A stretch of DNA of 64,000 bases, taken from Diadophis punctatus similis. Lineage: Eukaryota > Chordata > Lepidosauria > Squamata > Dipsadidae. Below the pieces are notes generated by a model. The model did no database searches, was not told the DNA's origin, and saw only the letters and a list, made by a program, of their open reading frames with translations. Positions 9,993 to 20,529 of this stretch are shown one piece after another; positions within the stretch are counted from its first letter, which is position 1; every line of letters begins with the position of its first letter. Position numbers and translations under genes: made by a program. The stretch covers positions 138,443,126-138,507,125 of the forward strand of contig JALIGW010000003.1 in the NCBI GenBank assembly GCA_023053685.1, read 5' to 3'.

Positions 9993-10310
9993 GGCTAGAC
10001 TGTTGATTCACTGGCTATCCAAGTGGAACCTGATTTCAGATAACGAAGTTCACATGATGCCCTTGATGTCCAAGATGAACAGGAGTGGGTCAGGGGATCA
10101 CCTTGACAAACACCCTTTCCATGTCTGGTGGAAGTCTTTGCAAGCCACACTGGGGAAAAACTGGTACAGGTACTCCAGATTTGTGATCAGAGGAGGGGAT
10201 AGAGTCACAGCCAAGGCAACATGAAAGAGGGTCTGATGCGATACAATATCAAAGGCTTTGGTCTCTTTGTGTCCCTTTAGAATCAGCATCAAGCCCTCAT
10301 TTTTCCATCT
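9993..10310 (-). pseudogene. R2-type LINE remnant: upstream RT motifs
   Basis: Minus-strand frames read KAFDIVSHQTLFHVAL at about 10220-10275, the D-x-KAFD-x-VSH motif of RT domain 3 in R2-type LINEs, then a YLYQFF segment, and near 10085-10110 a CQGDPLT stretch, the conserved QGDPLSP box. A one-base shift follows that box. These continue into the YADD box beyond the hAT insertion. The N-terminal zinc-finger/Myb part of an R2 protein is not recognisable upstream of 10310. Confidence 0.68.
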
Positions 10311-10440
10311 TGGTTGGTGTTTGAGAGATGGGTGGTTCCCCCCCCCCAGGTTTTCATTGATTTATCTGAGATCAAGGAAAAACTGCTCAGCCTCTGCAGT
10401 ACTGCAGAATTTGCAAGTGATTCATTTTACCCACTAGGCC

Positions 10441-10502
10441 AGGGGTGGGCAACTATGGCAACTTCATGACTGAACTGTGGACTTCAACTCCCAGAATTCA
10501 CC
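10441..10502 (+). mobile_element. Half of a palindromic hAT-like MITE
   Basis: CAGGGGTGGGCAACTATGGC followed by GTGGACTTCAACTCCCAGAATTC matches one arm of the palindromic MITE family at 5235. The second arm is missing and no TSD is visible. Confidence 0.55.
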
Positions 10503-11143
10503 TCACTTCCTGGCTCTGAGTTTCAGCATCCTGTTTCTGTCTCCAGCTTATTTCAAATGTAGCACCCTCCTACTCATGCAATCGTGGTTAGCAGTATTGA
10601 GAAAAGTGCTCAACTGCAAAAGAGCCAACTTGCTATCCTTTCACCTTCGCACCATGCAAGAGGATTTGAATGCAGGAAGAAAAGCTGTTCCTCAGCTGGA
10701 AGAGCTTTTGCTCGTAGAAACCACTCACGTGGTTGCAAAGGATTAGACATATGCACAAGGTTGAAATCAAGAATGTGTGGAAGAGGGATTAAGAGAACTG
10801 TTGGGTTTCACTTTCTGTGATGGTTGAGGGAGGCAGAACACTGATTGGGTGACGGTTTTGTTCACTCTTCTTTTGGTCAAGTGGGGTGGGGAGGAAGGAC
10901 ACTCCTTGGTTCGTGGTGCTCTTGCTTGTTCTCAGCAGTTTGGATCTGTGATAACCCGGGGTGTGGCACGAAGGCAAAACAGCCAGAGAACCGATATGAG
11001 CACCAATTTGTCCCCAACGTCCCATTTACTCTCCGGCCTGGAGAATAGCTTTCCCACAAACCTGCAGCAGCTTCTGGCTGCAGATACTCCAGTCCAAATG
11101 CTGTAAGCAGAATGACTGCAATCAATCGCTCCAGCAGGGCAAG
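10503..11143. other. Unique intergenic stretch
   Basis: No recognisable gene; overlapping short open frames on both strands look like chance. Confidence 0.4.
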
Positions 11144-12085
11144 TGTCAGGTTCCGGAAGAAATGAAGGACTTCAAACACAATGCTGGTTTGTGTATTAGC
11201 CTTTACTGATTCTCCGGCACGAACTGAAGAACACTTCCAGGTGAAGTAAAGTCTTTGTCAAAGCTGCACGCTGTGTGCACCCACCACCTTTAATCAATGC
11301 GCGCTACACCCACGTGATCCCTGGCATGCCAATCTGCAATTAGGGATTGTTCCACGGTTCCGGGTTGCTGCGGCTGTTAGCCGGCCACGCCAGCATGCGA
11401 CGTCATCAGCCAGCATTCACAACATTGCCCTTTCATCGCAAGCTTTCATCCTCTGTTGTTTGCTCACAGTGGCCGCCCTTCCCTCATGGTGACGTCTAGC
11501 AATGTCTAGCAAACTTTTGGGTCACCAGGTACTGGTTGGCGGTTTAGTGCCTGTCCCCGCGCTATGCTCCCAGCCAGAATGACAGCTCCGGGCTGGTGGG
11601 CTGGCCGGAGCTGGCAGCAAGTTAATGAGGAATTCACGGCAATAATTCCAGCAAGACAAGATAAGCACACAGAAGCACGACAATAATTCAAACAGTCAAG
11701 AGGAATGCCAGGAATGCAGGCCACAACTCTCAACACTATATGAATTCAGCATTTGTTCCTGACAAACGTCCCTCCCAACTGCCTCTCCTTTAAACTCCAT
11801 CCCCAGGTGTGCCTTGGGAAGGGAATCGGGGGCCCTTCCTTCCTCATAAGCTATGCAACCCACGTTGCTCTCTTCTGCGTTCTTCCCTGCACGCCCTAGG
11901 ATGAGGATGGGGTGGGCCTTGGTCTTCATCTGAACCCCCTCTCCCTTGTTCTACCTCTTCCCTGGTCTTCCCAGCCTGACTTTGTCCTTCCCCAGTTTCC
12001 TCCACAGCCAACAGAGCCACTCTCCCGCTCTCTGTCAGCTGTTCATCTTCCGTCTCAGATTCAGACCCTGATGGGGGGCATGACA
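11144..12085 (-). repeat. Candidate long solo LTR (about 942 bp)
   Basis: The block begins TGTCAGGTTCC and ends GGGGGGCATGACA, so it has the TG..CA ends expected of an LTR, and it is clearly more GC-rich and CpG-containing than its surroundings. On the minus strand it has a TTTAAAGG TATA-like box near 11785-11795 and AGTAAAGGC near its end. I could not find a target-site duplication (flanks GCAAG and GGATC), so the boundaries are provisional. The frame at 11912-12481 partly overlaps it and has no recognised domain. Confidence 0.5.
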
Positions 12086-12214
12086 GGATCTAAGAGACAT
12101 GAAAATGATTGCAAATCAGTGCCAAACAGACTGGGGTGTAAAAAAAAAGGTGGTGCTTTGGAAGTGTCTTACAGGTGTCCAAATGTCTATGGAGATTCTC
12201 AATCGTTCTGGTTC

Positions 12215-12325
12215 GGGTTACATCAAAGATGCATTTCACAAGGCAATTGGACTTTCTTGATTTTTTTTCCTTGGAAATGTTTCACTTCTCATCCAAGAAG
12301 CTTCTTCAGTTCATCAGTTCACTAC
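12215..12325. repeat. Possible Penelope-like retroelement end
   Basis: The phrase TTTCACTTCTCATCCAAGAAG followed by CTTCTTCAGTTC resembles a repeat common in reptile and fish genomes that I associate with Penelope-like elements. Short and degenerate; assignment from memory only. Confidence 0.35.
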
Positions 12326-12335
12326 CTGTGCCTCA

Positions 12336-13552
12336 CAGCGAGTCCTCGACTTATAACCATTCATTTAGTGACCGTTCAAAGTGCGTACTACAGCACTAAA
12401 AAAAGTGACTTACAACTGTTTTTCACATCTCAGACCGTTGCAGCATCCCCATGGTCACATGATCAAAATTTGGACACTTAGTAACTGGCATGTATTTTAT
12501 CACAGTTGCAGTGTCCCAGGGTCATGTGTTCACCCTTTGCAACTTTCTGTTGTGCAAAAATAAGATTCACTTAACAACCACGTTACTAAGTTACCGTATT
12601 TTTTGGAGTATAAGATGCACCGGATTATAAGACAAATCTTAGTTTTGGGGGAGGAAAACAAGGAAAAAAGGCCTCTGCCTCCAAGCAATTTGCCAAACAA
12701 CAAACAGCAAACAGCACAGATGATATACACTGTTTGCTGTGTATTTCTGTGGATGTGTGCCTGACTCATAGAAATAGCAAAGAATTGAAGAAATGTACAT
12801 TATGCCAGAAAGTTTTCTTAAATGTAGTCACACTAACTCCTCCCAATTATTTAAATAGATCTACTCCAAGGTAAGTCAGGATTTAACTCTAATACTAAAC
12901 AGGACACTGTTATATTTCAGACTATACTTGTACAGAACTGTTAAAATTAATTAAAATTTCTGGAAGTATACATTATTCTCTATTATTTAAAAGAAGATAC
13001 AATAGCACTGGGCCTCTTCAGAGCAAGCATTTATTTTAAAAAGCTTTTTTATTTTGTTAAGTTGTCTAGAACAATAATATAGCAGTCTTTAAAAAAATAA
13101 GTCTAATAATTTGAACATTCTACAGACAGTTATAGTTATTCGCTTACCCCCTTGCATCCAGTTCAGCAGAAAATAAAAATCTGAGTGACTCTCCCAGCTA
13201 TTTGCCTCTTTGCAGCTAGTTTCAGTTTCATTTTAGCACGTAGTAAATCAGCTGTGGGTCAGGACTTGCTTGGTTTAACAGACTTTTCCCTGTTTGCTGC
13301 AAGCAGGTAAATTGCTGGAAGACAGAAGCCAGGGTGGGGGTGGGTGGGGCTACATTCGGTGTATAAGACGCACCCAAGTTTTCACCCTTTTTTGGGGGGT
13401 AAAAAGGTGCGTCTTATACTCTGAAAAATACGGTAATAACTGCAGTGATTCACTTAACAACTATGGCAAAAATGTCATAAAATGGAGCAATACTCACTTA
13501 ACAGCTGTCTTGCTTAGCAACAGAAATTTTGGGCTCAATTGAGGACTAACTG
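12336..13552 (+). mobile_element. Tc1/mariner-like MITE (AGTCCTCGACTTA family) split by another MITE
   Basis: Left part 12336-12592 has AGTCCTCGACTTATAACC, TTTAGTGACCGTTCAAAG and the GGTCACATGATCAAAATT block; the right part after 13434 continues with TGCAGTGATTCACTTAACAAC and ends TCAATTGAGGACTAAC. This is the same family as 15743-16117. The element is interrupted by the MITE at 12594-13433. Confidence 0.75.
12594..13433 (+). mobile_element. Mariner-like MITE (CCGTATTTTTTGGAGTATAAG family), 840 bp
   Basis: Left end CCGTATTTTTTGGAGTATAAG, right end CTTATACTCTGAAAAATACGG, with TA on both sides (12592-12593, 13434-13435). TA target duplication and these inverted ends fit Tc1/mariner-type elements. 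It is nested in another MITE. The interior is AT-rich and non-coding. A second copy is at 48277. Confidence 0.85.
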
Positions 13553-14930
13553 CACTGAAGAAAATATGCCACTTTGGCACATCTTCTCCTTTTGTTTTGC
13601 TACAGATTGGAAAGAGTTTTGATTGAGGCTGCTTTTTTTGATTGAGGCTGCTTTTGCAAAAGAGGTACTGGTTTTTGGCTTTCTCCCTAGGCTTTTAAAT
13701 GTTGATGTGTTGTTATTGTTCAATCATGGATTAAGAGAAAAAAGCTAGCCCTTTTAAAAACCTTGATTGTGCTACATTCAACTACTGAGGCATTATGAAT
13801 CAAACTGCCTATGGATTAAATCAGAGGGTTGAAAGCTGCACCTTGGCAGCTTTCATATTTATTACTCTAAGTATTCTACTTTAGATGAAACCACAGGCTA
13901 ACTAAATTAAAATTCTTTTGTTAAAATGGAATGTGGACATTTTTAAAAAAATGTTTGGGCAAATTACCTTTGAGCTAATTTTTTTTTAAAAATTTGCATG
14001 AGCCTGTAGTGGTGGGACAGGTGTGAAAGGAATTCCTGATGAATTGGACTATTATATCACACCCCCACATTTGTGTAAACACAGAAATGAAGCGGGCAAA
14101 CTTAGTCATGTGAATCTGCTCTTAATTAGAGGTTAACTTCCATCTCTGGCAGCCACATTCCAAGAGGCTCCAGCTCGGTTTTATAAATGGTTTGTGGATC
14201 TGCAATTGCAGCATTTTTTTAAAAATAAATTGCTCCCCCATGAATTTTCTGAAATGGACACCTCATCAGTATGAACGGTGCATCTTTTTGCATCTACTTC
14301 TGCTTCCAAGGATGTTTATGCTGACATGGGAGAAAATATAACACCCCCCCCAAAAAAAAACAGGTGATGCTATGAGCAAGGCATAAATATTACTCCAGGA
14401 TGTCTTCCCTGTTTGTTAAAGTTGTACAGCATGTCAAATTCGTAGCTGACTAGTGTGCTATGAAATTTAGCTTTAACCTCTGCTTGGCACAAAGATACCT
14501 CAGCTTTTCTAAGATTCTTGAAATAGTACAGCAAATAAACAGCCGGGACATGATTTTACATTTCCCACTTCCAAAATGGAAGGCAGAAACCAAATTTCCT
14601 CAGCTTGTTGAGGGGCTCTTCTAAATAGATTCTTCGCCCAGGCCAGAAATAATTCCAGATTCAGGTTTCTTATTATTCAGCAAATGATGAGATCTTCATT
14701 TTGCTGTGGTGTGTCTAAATTAGCAGGAAAGGTAACTTTTATTTTTTATCTTACAACACAGAAGTTTTACAGAACTTGTGGAAGAAATGATTGCTTAGTT
14801 TATCTGCTCTGGCCTGGAGCTAAAAATGACTTCCCCCACCTATCTTCAATTTATTAAGATTGTATTACTGCAGATTTTTTTCCCCTGGTCAGTTCCCCCC
14901 CCCTTTTTTTACCCTTTTCTGCTTTTAACT
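13553..14930. other. Unique intergenic stretch
   Basis: Long AT-rich stretch with poly-T and poly-C runs (for example 14342-14359). No exon or repeat recognised. Confidence 0.4.
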
Positions 14931-14939
14931 CTAACCTTT

Positions 14940-15235
14940 TTTCTCTACATGGCAGCCCTTCCCCCAGAGATCCGAATCATCCCCACCTTGCTGGCCTTCC
15001 GAAAAGCCATTAAGACATGGCTCTTCCTGCAGGCGGGGTGAGTGTGAGTCGACTTTATATCTGATGTCTCCCCCATGTATGTATGTTGTTTATATGTTTT
15101 TAAAATTGTTTTTAAATTGCCTTTTTTAATGATTTGTTTGGAGTTTCATAAAATGTTGTACGCCGCCCTGAGTCCTGAGGGGGTAGGGCGGCATAGAAAA
15201 ACTACCAAATAAAATAAAATAAAAATAAAATTTAC
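14940..15235 (+). mobile_element. CR1/L2-type LINE 3' end
   Basis: A plus-strand frame reads LPPEIRIIPTLLAFRKAIKT, matching the C-terminus of the LINE at 42145-43012, followed by a stop, a T-rich 3' UTR, TGTACGCCGCCCTGAGTCC and an AAATAAAAT tail. All upstream coding sequence is absent (5' truncation). Such frames end the RT protein of Jockey-superfamily LINEs. Confidence 0.85.
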
Positions 15236-15742
15236 TATACTTTCCCCTGGTGCTGGGCTAGCAAAACAGTATATGACTACATCACCCCCACCAACCACCC
15301 CCCAAAGCAAAATGTACTTCTGCCTATTCTCATTTTTAATTTCTCTAACAAAATACTGTGGTGCACATTTAAGCTACTCTTGTGAATAGTCCAAAATTAC
15401 AATATGTCAGGACCTCACATCTGGAACAGTATCTGCTTCCTGGTATCCTGGCTAAATCTGACAGCTGGAACCTTTAAACAATTTGATGGCTAACCCAAGG
15501 CTTCTAGGCCAATTTTTATGGCTAAAAATCATTTTCAAGTCAGACAGTTCATGGAACATAGATTTCTAGTCTTAAAACTGGGTGGTCTTGTTATGTTTTT
15601 CTGTAACTTGCCCAGAATCAGTCAGCAAGCAGGACTGTGGAGAAGGTGTGTGTGTGATCGGGACTCTGCTTATTTCGAGAAATTCTGTTTGAAAACTAAT
15701 CTATCATATCCCAGCTAAGCGGTTTAATGTAACTGAAGAATA
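15236..15742. other. Unique intergenic stretch
   Basis: No recognisable gene or repeat. Confidence 0.4.
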
Positions 15743-16117
15743 CAGGTAGTCCTTGAGTTACAACAGTTCATTTAGTGACTGTTCAAAGTCACTGAAAAAC
15801 GTGACTTATGACCGTTTTTCATACTTATGACCATTGCAGCATCCCAGTGGTCACATGATCAATATTCAGATGCTTGCCAACTGATTCATATTTATGACGG
15901 CTGCAGTGTCCTGGGGTCATATTTTGCAAACATCCAACAAGTCAAGCCAAGTGAGAAGTCAGACTCACTTAACAACCATGTTACTAACTTAACAATTGCA
16001 GCGATTCACTTAACAGCTGTGGCAAGAAAAGTAAAATGGAACAAATTTCACTTAACAACTGTCTCACTTAACAACATATATGTTGGGGTCAATTGTGATC
16101 AAGTCAAGGACTACCTT
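15743..16117 (+). mobile_element. Tc1/mariner-like MITE (AGTCCTCGACTTA family), complete
   Basis: Ends CAGGTAGTCCTTGAGTTAC and TCAAGTCAAGGACTACCTT, bordered by TA at 15741-15742 and 16118-16119. Interior has repeated ACTTAACAAC phrases, TTATGACCGTTTTTC and a GGTCACATGATCAA block. It gives the full-length reference for the copies at 12336 and 17645. No transposase. Confidence 0.82.
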
Positions 16118-16453
16118 TACAGAAAGGAGAAAAGGCAAGGAGGGACAAAGGGCTCAGATCATTTCTCAAAAAAGAAATGGACCGCCAATGTCTCTATTTT
16201 GGGTTTAGATCAGGAAACATTGAAGTAATCCTATGATTTGGCTCAAACTTTGCTGGATGAATTAGATTGAAAATTGAAGGCTGAAGCATATTTTCAGTCT
16301 CAGTCAGAATGGAGATTCTATGCCTTCCTTGTTGTTTATTTGTCTCTTAGTTTATATATCATATTTATAGGACTGCCCGTCTCACAAACGGTGAGTCTGG
16401 GTATCATATATTACTGAACTGCAGCTCCTAGCATTCATCTCTGGCTAGGCAAC

Positions 16454-16520
16454 TTGGCAACTTTAAGACTTAGTAGACTTCAACTCCCAGAATTCCCCAA
16501 CCAACATGAAGCCCGGTCTT
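16454..16520 (+). mobile_element. Fragment of palindromic hAT-like MITE
   Basis: GGCAACTTTAAGACTTAGTAG then ACTTCAACTCCCAGAATTCC match one arm of the family at 5235. The other arm is not found. Confidence 0.5.
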
Positions 16521-16541
16521 TGGCCATACTGATTGGCTACT

Positions 16542-16547
16542 CCAACG

Positions 16548-16634
<87 letters not shown>

Positions 16635-17098
16635 GTGCTCTTATATGCCGCCCTACTCCCTGGGGACTCAGGGCGGCGTACAACATTTGAAGAACAGCTA
16701 AACAATATAATTTAATAATAATTAAAATACATTTAAAAGAAACATCCGAAAACATACATATGTGGGGGAGACCCAGATGCAATTCGTCTCAAAACCCCAC
16801 CTGCAGGAAGAGCCATGTCTTCACGGCTTTCCGGAAGGCCAGCAAGGTGGGGACAGTTCGTATCTCTGGGGGGAGTTGGTTCCAGAGAGCAGGGGCCCCT
16901 ACAGAGAAGGCCCTCCCCCTAGGCCCCGCCAGCGTACATTGTTTGGTTGACGGGACCTGGAGGAGGCCCACTCTATGGGACCTAACCGGTCGTAGGGAAG
17001 TATGAGGTAGGATGCGGTCCTGGAGGTAACCTGGTCCTAAGCCATGTAGGGCTTTAAAGATGATGATCAACACCTTGAATTGTACCCGGAGACCAACT
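16542..17098 (-). mobile_element. CR1/L2-type LINE 3' end with long tail repeat
   Basis: On the minus strand a frame from 17073 to 16789 encodes the C-terminal part of the LINE RT protein: FKALHGLGPGYL, a GRAFSVGAPALWN segment and LPPEIRTVPTLLAF, ending KTWLFLQVGF. It is nearly identical in type to 42331-43008. The 3' UTR ends in GCCGCCCTGAG on that strand and the tail has grown into the ATTT array at 16543-16634. The RT catalytic domain is missing. Confidence 0.87.
16543..16634. repeat. (TTTA)n microsatellite, LINE tail
   Basis: About 23 units of TTTA, an expansion of the LINE A-rich tail. The frames over it that read as repeated YLFI are translation of this repeat, not protein genes. Confidence 0.95.
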
Positions 17099-17644
17099 TG
17101 AATTTCAGCAAGCTTTGGAGGCTCACAATACTGCCATTCCTCCCACCCTCCAACTAGCTGATTAGTTATAATGGTGTCAAATTTGCTCCCTAACTTATAT
17201 ACATACCATATTTTATTTTGCTTTAAAAAAAAATCTCTCAGACAATGACTAGGCAGAAGGCTAATGTCTAGTCAGAAAGCCTGGTTTGAATATTGTTTGG
17301 TGAAAGTAGCATTTTCCTTCTTTTGTGAACTTTCCTTGTGTGGTTGGTGACTAAGAGATGCGAAAATCCCAGGCTTTTCTGTTATATACAGTATTCTGTT
17401 GTCATCATTGTGGTTTCCTTGTTAAAACAATAGCTTTTCTATCTTGTCTTTCCTATTTTGGATATAAAATGTTGATCTAAGCATATTATTTTTACCACAT
17501 GCCATTTGGGGTGTCTAATTCACCTCCTGTGGTTTCTAATGGTGATTATTTTGTTCAAGGCTTGCAAGGCAGAGGAACATAAGGGGAGGAAGGGAATTCC
17601 CTGGTGCCTGGCACTGCAGAAATATGATTTTCAGGAAGTGTATA
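17099..17644. other. Unique intergenic stretch
   Basis: No recognisable gene or repeat. Confidence 0.4.
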
Positions 17645-17757
17645 CAGGTAGTCCTCGACTTACAACAGTTCATTTAGTGACCGTTCAAAGTTACAACAGC
17701 ATTGAAAAAAGGGACTTATGACCACTTCCCACACTTACGACCATGCAGCAATGGTTA
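17645..17757 (+). mobile_element. Truncated Tc1/mariner-like MITE (AGTCCTCGACTTA family)
   Basis: Starts after TA with CAGGTAGTCCTCGACTTAC and keeps only the first third of the family at 15743. The right end is missing. Confidence 0.75.
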
Positions 17758-18423
17758 TGGACAGTGGTGGGCAACTCTGGAGGAAAGTAGCTTGGCTTGT
17801 CCATCCAGGCAGCGCACAGATAAAGCCAAATTCCGGGGGAAATCACATGCCTGAGCAGCCTGTGGAGAAGAAATCTTACCCTGCCCAGATTAACTTTAAA
17901 TAAGAGGAAAGAGCAGCCTCCATCTTTGTCTTTTGGAGATTGTGTTTCTTCTCCAAGTTTGGCTAATGCCAAGATAAGGAGAAAGTCCCTAATCCAACAA
18001 CAGAACCGCAGTTAGTGAATTTGGACCACAAGCTAAGATCAGTGAAGCTATTTGCAGTACAGGGTCTGTTTTCTTTTATAGACTGTGATCTGAACTGTGA
18101 AATTTTGGAGCTGGGATAATATATAGCCTCCAGATTAATAGGACATAAATCAGTCTGTTTATTTCTTCTTCTTTTTTCTTTTCTTTACAACTTTTCCCCC
18201 CTAAGTTCCTCTCCTTGACAGATAGAGTAAAGATTAAAATGCTGAATTAACTAATGGTCTTCATTCTAGGAATTACTTTTCCCCATCACTACTGAAGAAA
18301 GTAGATGGTAAATCAGTAGCAGAGAGAGTTTCTTTGGATTTAAAGAGATTGGTGGCAACATATTGAGTCAGGTCTTTGCGGGGATGCTTGAGAAGAAGTC
18401 TTGAAGATAGATTCCTTTTGGAC
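17758..18423. other. Unique intergenic stretch
   Basis: No recognisable gene. A short run resembling CAGTGGTGGGCAACTCTGG at 17761 may be a hAT scrap. Confidence 0.4.
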
Positions 18424-19342
18424 ATCAGTTCAAAATTGGGAAAGGAGTCCGGCAAGGCTGTATACTGTCGCCCTGCCTATTTAACTTATATGCAGAGCAC
18501 ATCATGAGAAAGGCCGGGCTAGATGAATCAAAAGTTGGAATTAAGATTGCCGGGAGAAATATCAACAACCTCAGATATGCAGATGATACCACTCTAATGG
18601 CAGAAAGTGAAGAGGAACTAAAGAGCCTCTTGATGCAAGTGAAGAAGGAGAGTGCAAAAGTTGGCTTGAAACTGAACATTAAGAAAACTAAGATCATGGC
18701 ATCCGGCCCTCTCAATTCCTGGCAAATAGATGGGGAAAAAATGGAGGTAGTGACAGATTTTATTTTCCTGGGCTCCAAGATCACCACCGAGGGGGACTGC
18801 AGCCAAGAAATTAAAAGACGCTCCTGGGGAGGAAAGCTATGGCAAATCTAGACAGCATACTAAAAAGCAGAGACATCTCCCTGCCAACAAAAGTGCATAT
18901 AGTCAAGGCTATGGTTTTCCCAGTTGCAATGTATGGCTGTGAAAATTGGACCATAAAAAAGGCTGAGCACCAAAGAACTGAGGCCTTTGAAATATGGTGC
19001 TGGAGAAGACTCCTGTGAGTCCCTTGGACTGCAAGGCGATCAAACCGGTCAGTCCTAGAGGAGATCAACCCTGACTGCTCTTTAGAAGGCCAGATCCTGA
19101 AGATGAAACTCAAATACTTTTGCCCCCTAATGAGAAGGAAGAGCCCAATGCTGGGAAAGATTGAGGGCAAAAGAAGAAGGGGACGACAGAGAATGAGGCG
19201 GCTGGATGGAGTCACTGAAGCAGTAGGCGTGAGCTTAAAAGGACTCCAGAGGATGGTAGAGAACAGGAAGGCCTGGAGGAACGTTGTCGATGGGGTCGCG
19301 ATGAGTCGGACACGACTTCACAACTAACGACAACAACAACAA
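18424..19342 (+). pseudogene. Bov-B (RTE) LINE, 3' part of the reverse transcriptase gene
   Basis: The frame reads FKIGKGVRQGCILSP then LRYADDTTLMAESEEELKS, which are the RT boxes of Bov-B, with the YADD catalytic pair intact (about 18571-18590). An intact stretch runs to about 18840, where a shift ends it; a second frame (19103-19327) carries the C-terminus GKIEGKRRRGRQRMRRLDG and RKAWRNVV. The 3' end GTCGCGATGAGTCGGACACG followed by ACAACAACAA is the Bov-B tail. The endonuclease and the N-terminal RT part are absent, as in a 5'-truncated copy. Bov-B is well known in squamates and moves between vertebrates horizontally. Confidence 0.93.
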
Positions 19343-19403
19343 GGGGATTAAGCCATCATACTTTGTATGTGTGTGTGTGCGAGCATGCTTGTGTGTGTAT
19401 ATT

Positions 19404-19663
19404 GAGCCGAGGTGGCGCAGCAGGTAGAGTGCAGTACTGCAGGCTACTTTAGCTGACTGATCATTTGAGTTCAGCTGTTCAAATCTCACCGGCTCAAGGT
19501 TGACTCAGCCTTCCATCCTTCCGAGGTAGGTAAAATGAGGACCCAGATTGTTGGGGGCAATGTAAATATATACATTGCTTAATGGTGTAAACCGCTTAGA
19601 GTGTACTTGCACTATGAGGCGGTATATAAATATCACTAATAAATAAATAAAATAAATAAATAT
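19404..19663 (+). repeat. tRNA-derived squamate SINE
   Basis: Complete: GAGCCGAGGTGGCGCAGCAGG head with A box, TTCAAATCTCACC B box, the conserved body and a GAGGCGGTATATAAATATCAC end with AAATAAAT tail. It lies 60 bp downstream of the Bov-B end. Confidence 0.92.
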
Positions 19664-20529
19664 GTGCACACCCTATTGCAGCTGACTCTAATTCTTCCTT
19701 ACTGATTTAAAATACTTATAAGGTAAGCATTCCTAGGCAGGGGGTACGGTGTTTTTTAAAATACACGAAGAACATTGTGAAATGCAGAAACACATCAAGT
19801 AAAATAAGAAAGCACACAATGGCTCTGCATCCAGCACAGGAACTCTTCATGGGGAGAGCAATGCTAACCTCCAAGCCCTCACATTTGATCCCTTCTTTAA
19901 CTGGAGAAGAGGGCTGGGATGGAAAGGATGTAGAAGGCACAATTTCCGTGTAGTGCCAGGGTGAGAAGACGACATGCGTTTCTCTCCCCCATATTAAATC
20001 TCAGCTATAACGTTATAGTGGGACTCCTACAGATGCCACCTGTTGCTTTATCACAAACAAGCATATTATTCCCTTGGATGGTGATGCTGGATGGATGCCA
20101 CTTTCTTTCTTTTCTCTCTCTCTCTCTCTTCAGACTTGTCACTTGCAGAGTTCTGAGTTTGGCTTTTGGCATAGGTCAGGGCACGCCTGGCAGATGCAGA
20201 GCTATTATAATTCAGTCAAATTTCAGGCAACACATGTAGAGGCCTGTTACCAGCATCGGGCAAGGCTGTTTGTGAAGGGCTCACAAAGCCTGCCAGCTCA
20301 CCCAGCCTTTGTGAGCCTCACAAAGTTTCCATGGAAAGCCAGTGCACAAGCATGTTACACCCCATCCAAAGGAAAAAGAAGAAAGGGTTTTCCCAGATTT
20401 AAAATTGAATTTTGCAGCTGATTGTTTGGTCGGAATGAAAGAGTGGCGGTTCCTGAGGAAAAAGAGACGTTTAGAGTTAGACGTTCACGACCTGAGGTTT
20501 GGATAGCATGGATACTGATGGTACGATAA
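19664..20529. other. Unique intergenic stretch
   Basis: No recognisable gene; a CT repeat is at 20115-20131. Confidence 0.4.

Noticed and set aside
11912..12481. 189-codon frame as a host exon
   Set aside because: It starts in the LTR-like block and runs into two unrelated repeats, with no domain.
16454..16715. Frames of repeated YLFI (also 28473-28667)
   Set aside because: They translate (TTTA)n tails of LINEs.
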